Source of the DNA: Cohnella lupini
GTDB lineage: Bacteria; Bacillota; Bacilli; Paenibacillales; Paenibacillaceae
NCBI RefSeq assembly: GCF_003386205.1
Contig: NZ_QRDY01000006.1
Span: 1-64,000, forward strand
DNA: 64,000 bases
Reading direction: 5' to 3'
In this document: positions 8,403 through 16,262 of the stretch, in pieces
Layout of the letters: each line of letters starts with the position of its first letter
Position numbering within the stretch: the first letter of the stretch is position 1
Made by a program: the position numbers and the translations under genes
Notes under the pieces: model-generated
Seen by the model: the letters and a program-made list of their open reading frames with translations, nothing else
What the model was told of the DNA's origin: nothing
Database searches by the model: none

Positions 8403-9131
8403 TCATATATACTTCGTCAAAATGTTCTCTACGTGCTGAAGATGCTGCTTCATCCTCTGGGCTGCCAGCTCGGAGTCTTGAAGCCGAACCGCCTCGAATA
8501 TAGCCAGATGCTCCGAATACAACCGCTCCGCAACCGTTTGATTGGCATAAAGCTCCACTCTGCGAATTTCGCGAATCGCCGTCTCCAACTGGTTAGCGAT
8601 GGATTCGAACAGTCGCACCATGATGGAATTGTGGGTGGCCTTGGCCAACGTAAGATGGAAGAAGAGATCCGTCCTCTCTCCTTCGATGTCCTGCCCTACG
8701 GAACGCTCCATCGTGGAGATTAATGCCTGGAACTCCGCGATATCCGCGTCCGTTCTCTTCGCCGCAGCGATAGAGGCGTTAGATACTTCCAACGATTGTC
8801 TCGCTTCGAGCAATTCCAATAAGGTCGCTCTGTTCATCCGAAGAGAGTCCAACTCGGGAATGGCGATATCCGCGGGTATGTTCCGTATGACCCGACAGCC
8901 GCCTCCTTGGCGGATCTCGATCAGTCCCATCGCCTTCAGCGCGCTGAGCGCTTCTCTCGTCGTGGAACGTCCGACGCCGAAGCTCTCCGACATCTCCTTC
9001 GTCGAAGGCAGCTTGTCGCCGACCTTAAGCCTGCCGTCCATGATCATCGCTTGAAGCTGATCCTTGATTTCCTCGTAATGGTTACGCTTCGTTAAACGGG
9101 TCATCTCCATCGCTTGCACGCTCTCTTTCAT
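8403..9131 (-). CDS. lutR: FadR/GntR family regulator, probable LutR
   Basis: A repressor of about 242 residues with an N-terminal GntR winged helix (YEEIKDQLQAMIMDGRLKVG, LPSTKEMSESFGVGRSTTRE) and a C-terminal all-helical FCD ligand domain. FCD domains bind organic acids such as lactate or pyruvate. The gene follows lutC directly (stop of lutC at 9133, ATG at 9131), so it belongs to the lut operon and most likely represses it until lactate is present. The start is uncertain: ATG 9131 has a poor ribosome binding site, and ATG 9110 with GAGAG upstream is an alternative. A candidate operator lies in front of lutA. In Bacillus subtilis lutR is not next to lutABC, so this arrangement is a local variant. 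Confidence 0.88.
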   Translation of the reverse strand: MKESVQAMEMTRLTKRNHYEEIKDQLQAMIMDGRLKVGDKLPSTKEMSESFGVGRSTTREALSALKAMGLIEIRQGGGCRVIRNIPADIAIPELDSLRMNRATLLELLEARQSLEVSNASIAAAKRTDADIAEFQALISTMERSVGQDIEGERTDLFFHLTLAKATHNSIMVRLFESIANQLETAIREIRRVELYANQTVAERLYSEHLAIFEAVRLQDSELAAQRMKQHLQHVENILTKYI

Positions 9132-9132
9132 C

Positions 9133-9864
9133 CTAACCGACAATCAAAGCATAGACGACGCCGGGTCCGTGAACGCCTATCGTCAAGTCGTTCTCGATGT
9201 CCGCGGAACGGCTCGGACCCGAGATGAAATGAATGCCCGCCGGAAGACTCTCGCGGCCGCCTTCGTCGAAATGCACCATGATTTCGCCAAGCCTCGTTAC
9301 CAAGCGTTCTACGGGGATGATCGCCATAAGCACCGTTGGCAGCAAACTTACGGAACGCCCCTTATCCTTGGAAGACAGCACGGTGATCGAACCCGTGTAG
9401 GCTGCCGCATAATCCGCCATCACGACTCCGAAATCCGCTTCGGCCGCGCGCGCTTTCCAGTATTGCTCGGGGTCGCTGTTCCATACCGATATTCGCGCTT
9501 CCGGTATCGCTCCTTCCAGATCTAAATCATCCAATTCCGGTTGATTCTGGCGGATGACGTACTTAGCGCCGAGTTCCTTCGCCTTATCCGCGATAAAACG
9601 TTGAACGTCGGACATAGAAGCAAGTCTTTCCACGTGTCCGCCTACGCTCTTGAAGTTAGAGGTAAAGCGTTCGATCCGCTCTTGCTCGCCCCACTCGTAA
9701 GCATTCCAGAAGTCAGGCGCTCCGCGATAGGGATGGCGAGGAGGCTCGGTGACCATCGGGCGTCTCAGCTTTGCGGAAATGCCGTTAATGAACCTTGTTT
9801 GCTTGGAGCGGGATTCCGCTTCCATCTCGATCAGCCATTCTTGGTGCGCTCTAACCGTGTCCAT
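9133..9864 (-). CDS. lutC: Lactate utilisation protein LutC (LUD domain)
   Basis: A LUD-domain protein (about 243 residues) and third component of the LutABC iron-sulfur enzyme that oxidises L-lactate to pyruvate. Visible landmarks are FTSNFKSVGGHVERLAS and the C-terminal HFISGPSRSADIENDLTIGVHGPG, the conserved LUD tail. The start chosen is ATG 9864, which is 8 nt after GGAGG; ATG 9870 is too close to the ribosome binding site and GTG 9879 lies within it. It overlaps the end of lutB by 14 bp, consistent with translational coupling. Confidence 0.93.
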   Translation of the reverse strand: MDTVRAHQEWLIEMEAESRSKQTRFINGISAKLRRPMVTEPPRHPYRGAPDFWNAYEWGEQERIERFTSNFKSVGGHVERLASMSDVQRFIADKAKELGAKYVIRQNQPELDDLDLEGAIPEARISVWNSDPEQYWKARAAEADFGVVMADYAAAYTGSITVLSSKDKGRSVSLLPTVLMAIIPVERLVTRLGEIMVHFDEGGRESLPAGIHFISGPSRSADIENDLTIGVHGPGVVYALIVG

Positions 9865-11383
9865 GTCCATGACCTCCACCTTTCGCCCGATCTTTCACGA
9901 TTTGTTCCATACGCGCCCTCGCTTCGGGAGCGATTTCTTGCAGACCGTGCCTGAGTTCGGCCTCTAGCGTTCCCCATCCGTCCCGGAACGATTTCTTCGG
10001 CAGGCTCGGCGTAACCCGATAACTATTCCAGCCCTTGAGCGGCCCGACTTTGATGCGAATCTCGCCATTGCGGGCGACTAGCTTCTGCCCAAGCTTTCCT
10101 AGCTTCAGAACGGTCTTGAATCGGCCCGATTTCGACATGATGGCCGCGAATCCCTTCATCCCCGCCGCCTCGACCTTATCTCCGTGCCCCTGCTCGATCT
10201 TGCGTCTGCGCAAGTAGATCAGCATGTCATGCAACGGAATCTTGACCGGACACGCTTCGTAACATGCTCCGCACAAGCTGGATGCGTTCGCGATATCGTC
10301 CCACTCGGCTACGTTTTTCTGCAACGACGGCTTGAGCACGGCCCCGATAGGTCCGCTATAGGTTCCGCCGTAGGCGTGTCCTCCGATATGACGGTACACC
10401 GGGCAGGCGTTCAAGCAAGCTCCGCAGCGAATGCAATTGAGCAATTCCTGGAACTCGGGATCCCCCAGTTGCAATGAGCGTCCGTTATCGACGATAATAA
10501 TGTGCATTTCGTCCGGTCCGTCCGCATCCTCGCTACGGCGAGGCCCCGTAATACCGGACATGTACACGGTTAGCTTCTGACCCGTCGCCGAGCGCGGCAG
10601 CAACGTCGCCATCACTTCCAGATCCGCCCAAGAAGGGATGATCCGCTCCATGCCCATGAGAGTAATCTGCGTTTTCGGAACCGTTGTAACCATCCGAGCG
10701 TTGCCTTCGTTCTCGAACAAGACCATCGATCCCGTCTCCGCGATCGCGAAGTTGCAGCCCGTCATGCCGATATCGGCTTCTAGGAATTTCGTTCGCAATT
10801 TCCTCCTGACGTAACCGGCAAGCACTTGCGTATCCGGCTCAAGCGTCTCTCCGGCATCCACGGACAATAAATCCGCTATCTGATAGCGGTTCTTATGAAT
10901 AGCCGGAATGATGATATGAGATGGCGTCTCGCCCGCGAGTTGAATGATGTATTCTCCGAGATCCGTTTCGATCGGATCGACGCCTATCGACTCCAAGGCA
11001 TGGTTAAGATGTAATTCTTCCGTGACCATCGACTTGGACTTCACGACCGTTTTCGCTTTCTTGCGTTCCGCGATAGATAACGAGATATGAACGGCTTCTT
11101 CGGCCGTATCGGCAAAATGAACATGGACGCCGTTCGCGCGCGCGTTATCCACGAATTGGTTCAAGTAATAGTCCAAATGAGCGACGGTATGAAGACGAAT
11201 CTGCTTGCCTCTTTCCCGCCACTCCTCCCAATTACCATGCTCGTCCGTAGCTTTCAGCTTGCCGCCCTTCAGTCTTTCCGTCGTGAACTTAACCGCTTTG
11301 CGAAGGAAATCGTTGTTCAGCGCGATATCCGCTCGTTCCTTCACCGTCGCCCCGTTCGAATGTCCGTGTCCTCCGCCGCTCAT
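9851..11383 (-). CDS. lutB: Lactate utilisation iron-sulfur protein LutB
   Basis: A 510-residue protein with an N-terminal LUD domain and a C-terminal ferredoxin-like region. Two cysteine clusters for 4Fe-4S centres are visible: CIRCGACLNACPVYRHIGG and CGACYEACPVKIPLHD. It is the electron-transfer core of LutABC. A His/Gly-rich stretch occurs at both ends (MSGGGHGHSNG and the terminal GGGHGHGHG), an unusual feature that might bind metal. The ATG at 11383 overlaps the lutA stop as ATGA and has GAAGGAG upstream. Confidence 0.95.
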   Translation of the reverse strand: MSGGGHGHSNGATVKERADIALNNDFLRKAVKFTTERLKGGKLKATDEHGNWEEWRERGKQIRLHTVAHLDYYLNQFVDNARANGVHVHFADTAEEAVHISLSIAERKKAKTVVKSKSMVTEELHLNHALESIGVDPIETDLGEYIIQLAGETPSHIIIPAIHKNRYQIADLLSVDAGETLEPDTQVLAGYVRRKLRTKFLEADIGMTGCNFAIAETGSMVLFENEGNARMVTTVPKTQITLMGMERIIPSWADLEVMATLLPRSATGQKLTVYMSGITGPRRSEDADGPDEMHIIIVDNGRSLQLGDPEFQELLNCIRCGACLNACPVYRHIGGHAYGGTYSGPIGAVLKPSLQKNVAEWDDIANASSLCGACYEACPVKIPLHDMLIYLRRRKIEQGHGDKVEAAGMKGFAAIMSKSGRFKTVLKLGKLGQKLVARNGEIRIKVGPLKGWNSYRVTPSLPKKSFRDGWGTLEAELRHGLQEIAPEARARMEQIVKDRAKGGGHGHGHG

Positions 11384-12108
11384 GCTTGCTTCACTCCTTC
11401 GTATAACAGCTCCGCCAAATGCATGACCCGCACCGGCTCGTTCCGATAACGCAAGTTGCCCGCGATGTTCAGCAAGCATGCCATGTCTAGACCGACCAGC
11501 ACTTCCGCTTCCGTTTCCTTGACGTGATCGCTCTTCTCGGTGACCATCGCTCCGGATATTTCCGGCATTTTCACCGCGAATGTTCCGCCGAATCCGCAGC
11601 AGTCTTCCGCGAAAGGCAATGGAACGAACTCCAAGCCTTTAACGTGGTTAATTAAAGCGAGCGGCTCTTCCTTCACGCCGAGCAAACGGCTACCGTGGCA
11701 GGAGGGATGATAAGTGACTTTATGCGCGAAGGTCGCTCCAACATCCGTTACGCCGAGAACGTTCACGAGGAATTGGGAGAACTCGTAGGATTTGCTTTGC
11801 AGCTTCAGCGCTTTCTCGTGCATGACAGGGTCTTCTTCGAACAGCTTCGGATAATGATGAATCATCCCCGTGCAGGATCCCGAAGGAGAGATTACGAAGT
11901 CGCAATCCTCGAACGATTCGATGATCGTCCTCGCGGTTACCCGTGCTTCCTTCCAATATCCACTGTTGAAGGCCGGCTGACCGCAGCAGGTCTGAACGCT
12001 AGGAAATTCGACCATAACGCCGTATCGCGCCAACAGTCGAACCATGGCTTCGCCGACGCGCGGGTAGATGGCATCGCTTAAGCAAGTAATGAATAAGGAA
12101 ACTTTCAT
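11380..12108 (-). CDS. lutA: Lactate utilisation protein LutA (CCG-domain)
   Basis: A 242-residue (Fe-S)-binding protein with the two cysteine-rich CCG domains typical of LutA/GlcF/HdrB: TCCGQPAFNSGYW and DCCGFGGTFAVK, plus CHGSRLLG. With LutB and LutC it oxidises L-lactate to pyruvate, giving electrons to an acceptor in the membrane or cytosol. The start MKVSLFITCLSD at 12108 aligns with LutA from other Bacilli; ATG 12120 is four codons longer. First gene of lutABC-lutR. Confidence 0.95.
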   Translation of the reverse strand: MKVSLFITCLSDAIYPRVGEAMVRLLARYGVMVEFPSVQTCCGQPAFNSGYWKEARVTARTIIESFEDCDFVISPSGSCTGMIHHYPKLFEEDPVMHEKALKLQSKSYEFSQFLVNVLGVTDVGATFAHKVTYHPSCHGSRLLGVKEEPLALINHVKGLEFVPLPFAEDCCGFGGTFAVKMPEISGAMVTEKSDHVKETEAEVLVGLDMACLLNIAGNLRYRNEPVRVMHLAELLYEGVKQA

Positions 12109-12138
12109 GCTGCACCCCATTTTCTGGCTTCTCTTTAC

Positions 12139-12160
12139 ATAATATCAGGTTATCAGACAA
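12139..12160 (-). promoter_or_regulatory. Candidate lut promoter and LutR operator
   Basis: On the minus strand, TTGTCTGATAA (12160-12150) is an imperfect palindrome of the short type bound by FadR/GntR proteins. It is followed by a -10-like TATTAT (12144-12139). No good -35 is visible. Assignment to LutR rests on position. The rest of the 12109-12294 gap holds only a small hairpin at 12216-12234. Confidence 0.4.
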
Positions 12161-12294
12161 GTTGGAACGAATTGAACTTATCTTTAAGCAAATCATTTAT
12201 CTTGCTCGGTGCCGCAACCATACTTTTTATGGTTAGAGCCGTACCGCTCGATTCAATGAACGGTGCGCCTCTCTCTCCCATACCAAAGCCTTGA

Positions 12295-13059
12295 TTAGAC
12301 CGTAATAACGGTGATGCCCCGGTCTTCTAGCTGCGCGATCGTTTCCTTCGCCATGCGGCGATCGGTAATGATCACGTCCACTTGAGACAAGTCCGCGACG
12401 TGCGTGAACGCTTGAACGCCGAACTTGCTGGAGTCGGCCAACAGGATGACTTCATCCGCCATTCCGATCATTCGTTCCTTGATGCGGGCTTGCAGTTCGT
12501 TGGATTCGCTGATTCCGCGTTCTAGGTGAACGCCTTTGCAAGACAGAAATACTTTATCGACATGATACGCGTCCAATGATCGTTCGGCGAGCGGCCCGAC
12601 GAAGGACAACGATCGCTGCGCGAGAATGCCCCCCGTCGAGATGACCTCGATCTTCTCCTTGTGGCTAAGCTCCGTTGCGACTTTGATCGAATTCGTAAGC
12701 ACGGTGAGCGGAACATCCGGAACATCGGACGCCATATACCAAGCGGTGGAGCTTGCATCCAGCAATATCCGATCCTTGGGCGCAATACGCTTAATAGCCT
12801 CGAGAGCGATTCTCTTCTTCTCGTCCGCGTTCATGATCTCCCGAACGGCATACGGAATCTCGGGATGAAGCGTTGTATCCTTGACGCTTACCGCTCCGCC
12901 GTGGGAACGGCGCAACCGGCCCGATTGCTCCAAGCGATCCAGATCCCTTCGGATCGTCTCTTCCGTCACTTGGCACAGCTCGCTAAGCTCGGATACCCGT
13001 ATGCTTCCTCTCTCGTTCACCAGACTTACGATCTTCTCGTAACGTTCCGCAACTAGCAT
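12295..13059 (-). CDS. DeoR family regulator of the rhamnose operon
   Basis: A 254-residue DeoR repressor. The N-terminal helix-turn-helix (RYEKIVSLVNERGSIRVSEL, then TEETIRRDLDRLEQSGRLRR) has the DeoR signature. The C-terminal sugar-phosphate sensor domain shows ILLDASSTAWYMA and the LSCKGVHLERGISE motif. Being the last gene of the rhamnose operon, it probably responds to rhamnulose 1-phosphate or another pathway intermediate. ATG 13059 has AGAGAGGG upstream. Confidence 0.92.
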   Translation of the reverse strand: MLVAERYEKIVSLVNERGSIRVSELSELCQVTEETIRRDLDRLEQSGRLRRSHGGAVSVKDTTLHPEIPYAVREIMNADEKKRIALEAIKRIAPKDRILLDASSTAWYMASDVPDVPLTVLTNSIKVATELSHKEKIEVISTGGILAQRSLSFVGPLAERSLDAYHVDKVFLSCKGVHLERGISESNELQARIKERMIGMADEVILLADSSKFGVQAFTHVADLSQVDVIITDRRMAKETIAQLEDRGITVITV

Positions 13060-13091
13060 ATTTGCTTACCCTCTCTTTTCACGAACGCGTT

Positions 13092-14567
13092 TTATATCTC
13101 TATTCCCGTCAGCACGCAGAACCTGTCGTACGCGTCTTTCCAGGCTTTCGACTCTTCCGGTTCGTAGACCGTCATCGGAAAAGAATCGCGAATGGCCTTG
13201 CGGGCTTCCCAAACATCCGAGAACTCCCCTTGGGCGATCCACTGAACGATCAGGTTTCCGATGGCGCTTCCTTCGGATGGCCCCGCCCATACGGTCTTGC
13301 CGATCGCATTGGCGGTCCATTGGCATAACAGCGTATTCTGAATTCCGCCTCCGACCATGTGCAAACCGGACATGCTCTGACCCGATAGTTTCTCCGTCCA
13401 TTCGAAAGCGTACCTGTATTTCAAAGCAAGGCTTTCCAAGATGCAGCGTACGATCTCCCCCGTCGACTCCGGAGCTTGCTGACCGGTCCTCTGGCAATAT
13501 TGCTTAATTCTAGCCGGCATATCTCCCGTAGGCAAGAACAACGAATCATCCGGATCAATGAATACCGATAACGGATTCACCTCTCCTGCCAACTGTACCA
13601 ATTCGGGAAAAGAATACGATTTCCCTTCTCTTTCCCATTCTCTCCTGCATTCCTGCAAAATCCACAGGCCCATGATGTTCTTAAGCAATCGGTATGTGCC
13701 TGCTACTCCGCCTTCGTTGGTGAAGTTCATAGTCTGCGCGAGCTCGTGAATGACGGGTTGATTCACTTCTGTCCCAATAAGCGACCAAGTGCCGCAGCTT
13801 AGATAAGCGAACGACTTATCCGTCGCGGGAACTGCGGCGACGGCGGAACCCGTATCATGCTCGGCGACGGCATAGACGGGAATAGACGGGACGCCTAGCT
13901 CTTCGCATACGGAAGCTTGCAGCATACCTGCTTCCGTTCCCGGCTTCAGCACGTCCGAGAACCAGCTTCTAGGGAAATCGAGCTTTGCCAACAGCTCGTC
14001 GTCCCAATCGCCCAAGGCGGGATTGAATAATTGCGTAGTCGTCGCGTTCGAGAATTCGTTGTGCATGTTTCCCGTCAAAAAATAGCGAAGCAAATCCGGA
14101 ATCATGAGAAGCCGCCCGCCCTCGAGGAGCATCGGAGAATTCGCTTGTTTAAGCGCATGAAGCTGGAAAATCGTGTTGAACGGCTGAAACTGGATACCCG
14201 TTTTCGAGAAGATAACGTCGGCCGGAACGATCGAGAATACGCTTTCCATTGCACCTTCCGTATGGGGATCCCGGTAATGATAAGGGTTGCCGGTCAATTC
14301 GCCGTTCTTCCCAATGAATCCGAAGTCCACGGCCCAGGAATCGATCGCCATGCTTTGCAATTCGATGCCTCGATGCTTGGCTTTCAACAATCCTTGTTTA
14401 ATCTCATGGTATAGCCGCAATATGTCCCAATGCAGGCGGTTGCCCACCTGAACCGGGTCGTTGGGAAAACGATGCAGTTCCTCGACCTCGATCTTCCCGT
14501 CCACCAAACGGCCGAGTATGGCCCTTCCGCTGCTCGCTCCAAGATCAAACGCGAGAATGTTAGTCAA
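13092..14567 (-). CDS. rhaB: Rhamnulokinase
   Basis: A 491-residue FGGY-family sugar kinase that phosphorylates L-rhamnulose at C1. The N-terminal phosphate-binding loop is AFDLGASSGRAILG. The conserved DSWAVDFG, AEHDTGSAVAAVPA and MVGGGIQNTLLCQWTANAIG segments are those of RhaB. The start is a TTG at 14567 with AAGGGTG upstream and no better ATG in the family-conserved part. It lies 22 bp after rhaA. Confidence 0.95.
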   Translation of the reverse strand: MTNILAFDLGASSGRAILGRLVDGKIEVEELHRFPNDPVQVGNRLHWDILRLYHEIKQGLLKAKHRGIELQSMAIDSWAVDFGFIGKNGELTGNPYHYRDPHTEGAMESVFSIVPADVIFSKTGIQFQPFNTIFQLHALKQANSPMLLEGGRLLMIPDLLRYFLTGNMHNEFSNATTTQLFNPALGDWDDELLAKLDFPRSWFSDVLKPGTEAGMLQASVCEELGVPSIPVYAVAEHDTGSAVAAVPATDKSFAYLSCGTWSLIGTEVNQPVIHELAQTMNFTNEGGVAGTYRLLKNIMGLWILQECRREWEREGKSYSFPELVQLAGEVNPLSVFIDPDDSLFLPTGDMPARIKQYCQRTGQQAPESTGEIVRCILESLALKYRYAFEWTEKLSGQSMSGLHMVGGGIQNTLLCQWTANAIGKTVWAGPSEGSAIGNLIVQWIAQGEFSDVWEARKAIRDSFPMTVYEPEESKAWKDAYDRFCVLTGIEI

Positions 14568-14589
14568 CCTGCATCACCCTTATGTTAAG

Positions 14590-15852
14590 TTAGACGCCGC
14601 GTTTCAGCAGCACTTCGTTCTCGTAGGTTTTTACTTCGGCCAGCCAGTCCTCGCGTACCGGAACGCCCATTTTATCGCAATAATAATCCCATACCGCTCC
14701 GAACGGATACGATTTGAACTCTTCCGTTAAAGCAAGCCGCGTCGTGTAGTCGCCTTCGAGCTCGGCTTTCTTAAGAGCTTCGATCGGGTCGAGCATTCCG
14801 CGAAGGAGCGCCTTGATCGTATTGCGCGTACCGATTACCCAAGCCGCTACCCGGTTGATGCTCGCATCGAAGAAGTCGAGGCCGATGTGCGTTTTGTCCA
14901 ACAAATCGCCGCGAACGAGCTCTCTGCCGATATCGATTAGTTCATCGTCGAGCGTAACGACATGATCGCTGTCCCATCTCATCGGACGGCTAACATGCAA
15001 CAGGATTCCGTCCGCGAACAAAGCAAGAGACGATAATTTGTTGGAGATAACCTCCGTCGGATGGAAATGTCCCGCATCCAGGCAGATCAGCTTGTTATTC
15101 TGAATTCCGTAGCCCATGTAGAACTCGTGCGAGCCGACGACGTAAGCTTCCGAACCTAATCCGAACAGCTTGCTTTCCACGGCGTCCAAGTTGTGAGCCG
15201 GGTTAAGCGGTTCGGCGAATACTTCGTCCAATGAATCCTTCAACCGTTGTCTAGGAGCCATGCGATCCGCGGGAACGTCCTTGAAGCCGTCCGGAACCCA
15301 CACGTTAGTGACGCAAGTTTGTCCGAGCTGCTCTCCGATATAGGCGCCGATCTTCCGCGATGCTTTGCAGTGGTCGATCCAGAACCGGCGAATTTCCGGA
15401 TCCGGATGGCTTAGCGTAAATCCGTCCTTCGATTTCTCGTGGGAGAAACAAGTCGGGTTGAAATCCATGCCCAGTCCTTGTTCCTTCGCCCAGTCTACCC
15501 ATTTCTGGAAATGCTTCGGTTCTATCCGATCCAATTCTACCTTCTCATCCGTATCCGCGTATATCGCGTGCAGATTGACTTTGTGTTTGCCCGGAATCAA
15601 GGAGAAAGCCTTCTCCAAGTCCGCGCGCAATTGCTCCGGTGTCGATGCCGCGCCCGGGTAGTTTCCCGTTACCGAGATTCCGCCGGTCAAGGCTTGATCC
15701 TTGTTCAGGAATCCCCGTACATCGTCACCTTGCCAGCAATGCATCGATATTTTGATTTCTCCCAGGCGGCTTAGTATTTGATCAACGTCGATTCCATGCC
15801 GGGCGTACTGTTCTTTCGCAGCTTCGTAATTTCTCAGAACCTTCTCTTGCAC
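14590..15852 (-). CDS. rhaA: L-rhamnose isomerase (RhaI type)
   Basis: A 420-residue TIM-barrel isomerase converting L-rhamnose to L-rhamnulose. The metal and substrate residues are in [15 protein letters not shown]-like [12 protein letters not shown] and [12 protein letters not shown]. The start is a GTG at 15852 with GGAGGAGG 7 nt upstream. It belongs to the rhamnose isomerase group common in Bacillota. It lies between the ASRT-domain gene and rhaB. Confidence 0.95.
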   Translation of the reverse strand: MQEKVLRNYEAAKEQYARHGIDVDQILSRLGEIKISMHCWQGDDVRGFLNKDQALTGGISVTGNYPGAASTPEQLRADLEKAFSLIPGKHKVNLHAIYADTDEKVELDRIEPKHFQKWVDWAKEQGLGMDFNPTCFSHEKSKDGFTLSHPDPEIRRFWIDHCKASRKIGAYIGEQLGQTCVTNVWVPDGFKDVPADRMAPRQRLKDSLDEVFAEPLNPAHNLDAVESKLFGLGSEAYVVGSHEFYMGYGIQNNKLICLDAGHFHPTEVISNKLSSLALFADGILLHVSRPMRWDSDHVVTLDDELIDIGRELVRGDLLDKTHIGLDFFDASINRVAAWVIGTRNTIKALLRGMLDPIEALKKAELEGDYTTRLALTEEFKSYPFGAVWDYYCDKMGVPVREDWLAEVKTYENEVLLKRGV

Positions 15853-15874
15853 GTTCGTTCCTCCTCCGGAGCTT

Positions 15875-16246
15875 CTATTTAATAGGATGAGCCATGACGG
15901 ACATAAGCGCGTTCTCCGCTTGCGTCGAATCCAAACGGCTGTATTGCACGATGATCGGAATATCGCTTTGGACTTCTATCGCGTAAGGAACGCCGACCGG
16001 AATCGGCATCCCTCCCTGATGAAGCGTGCTAGTTCGAATATGCTTCGTGCGTCTTCCCGCTACGACGACCATGATGTCTTCCATCGGTTCGCGGTCTTCG
16101 AAGTAAATCGTTATTTTGATTAGCGCATCCTCGGACGAGGTGTTCAACACGCAGATGGACTCATGGCTCGTCAATTCGCCCGAACTGCTCTCGGGAATAT
16201 AACCGTCGGGAATATACCAAAGTTTCTCCCCGCGTTGTTTATGCAT
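15875..16246 (-). CDS. ASRT-domain protein (Anabaena sensory rhodopsin transducer family)
   Basis: A 123-residue single-domain protein that closely resembles the Anabaena sensory rhodopsin transducer. Shared landmarks are [46 protein letters not shown] and [17 protein letters not shown]. The transducer is a soluble beta-sandwich tetramer; the family is thought to bind small molecules, with sugars or sugar-like ligands suggested for non-photosynthetic hosts. No rhodopsin gene is in the window. Its place inside the rhamnose operon (16 bp after rhaEW, 22 bp before rhaA) argues for a role with rhamnose or its intermediates. ATG 16246 has GGAGG upstream. Exact function unknown. Confidence 0.88.
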   Translation of the reverse strand: MHKQRGEKLWYIPDGYIPESSSGELTSHESICVLNTSSEDALIKITIYFEDREPMEDIMVVVAGRRTKHIRTSTLHQGGMPIPVGVPYAIEVQSDIPIIVQYSRLDSTQAENALMSVMAHPIK

Positions 16247-16262
16247 GGACGATTCCTCCGAA

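Noticed and set aside
12216..12234. Hairpin AACCAT / ATGGTT as terminator of the rhamnose operon
   Set aside because: Stem is only six pairs and no T run follows on the minus strand.
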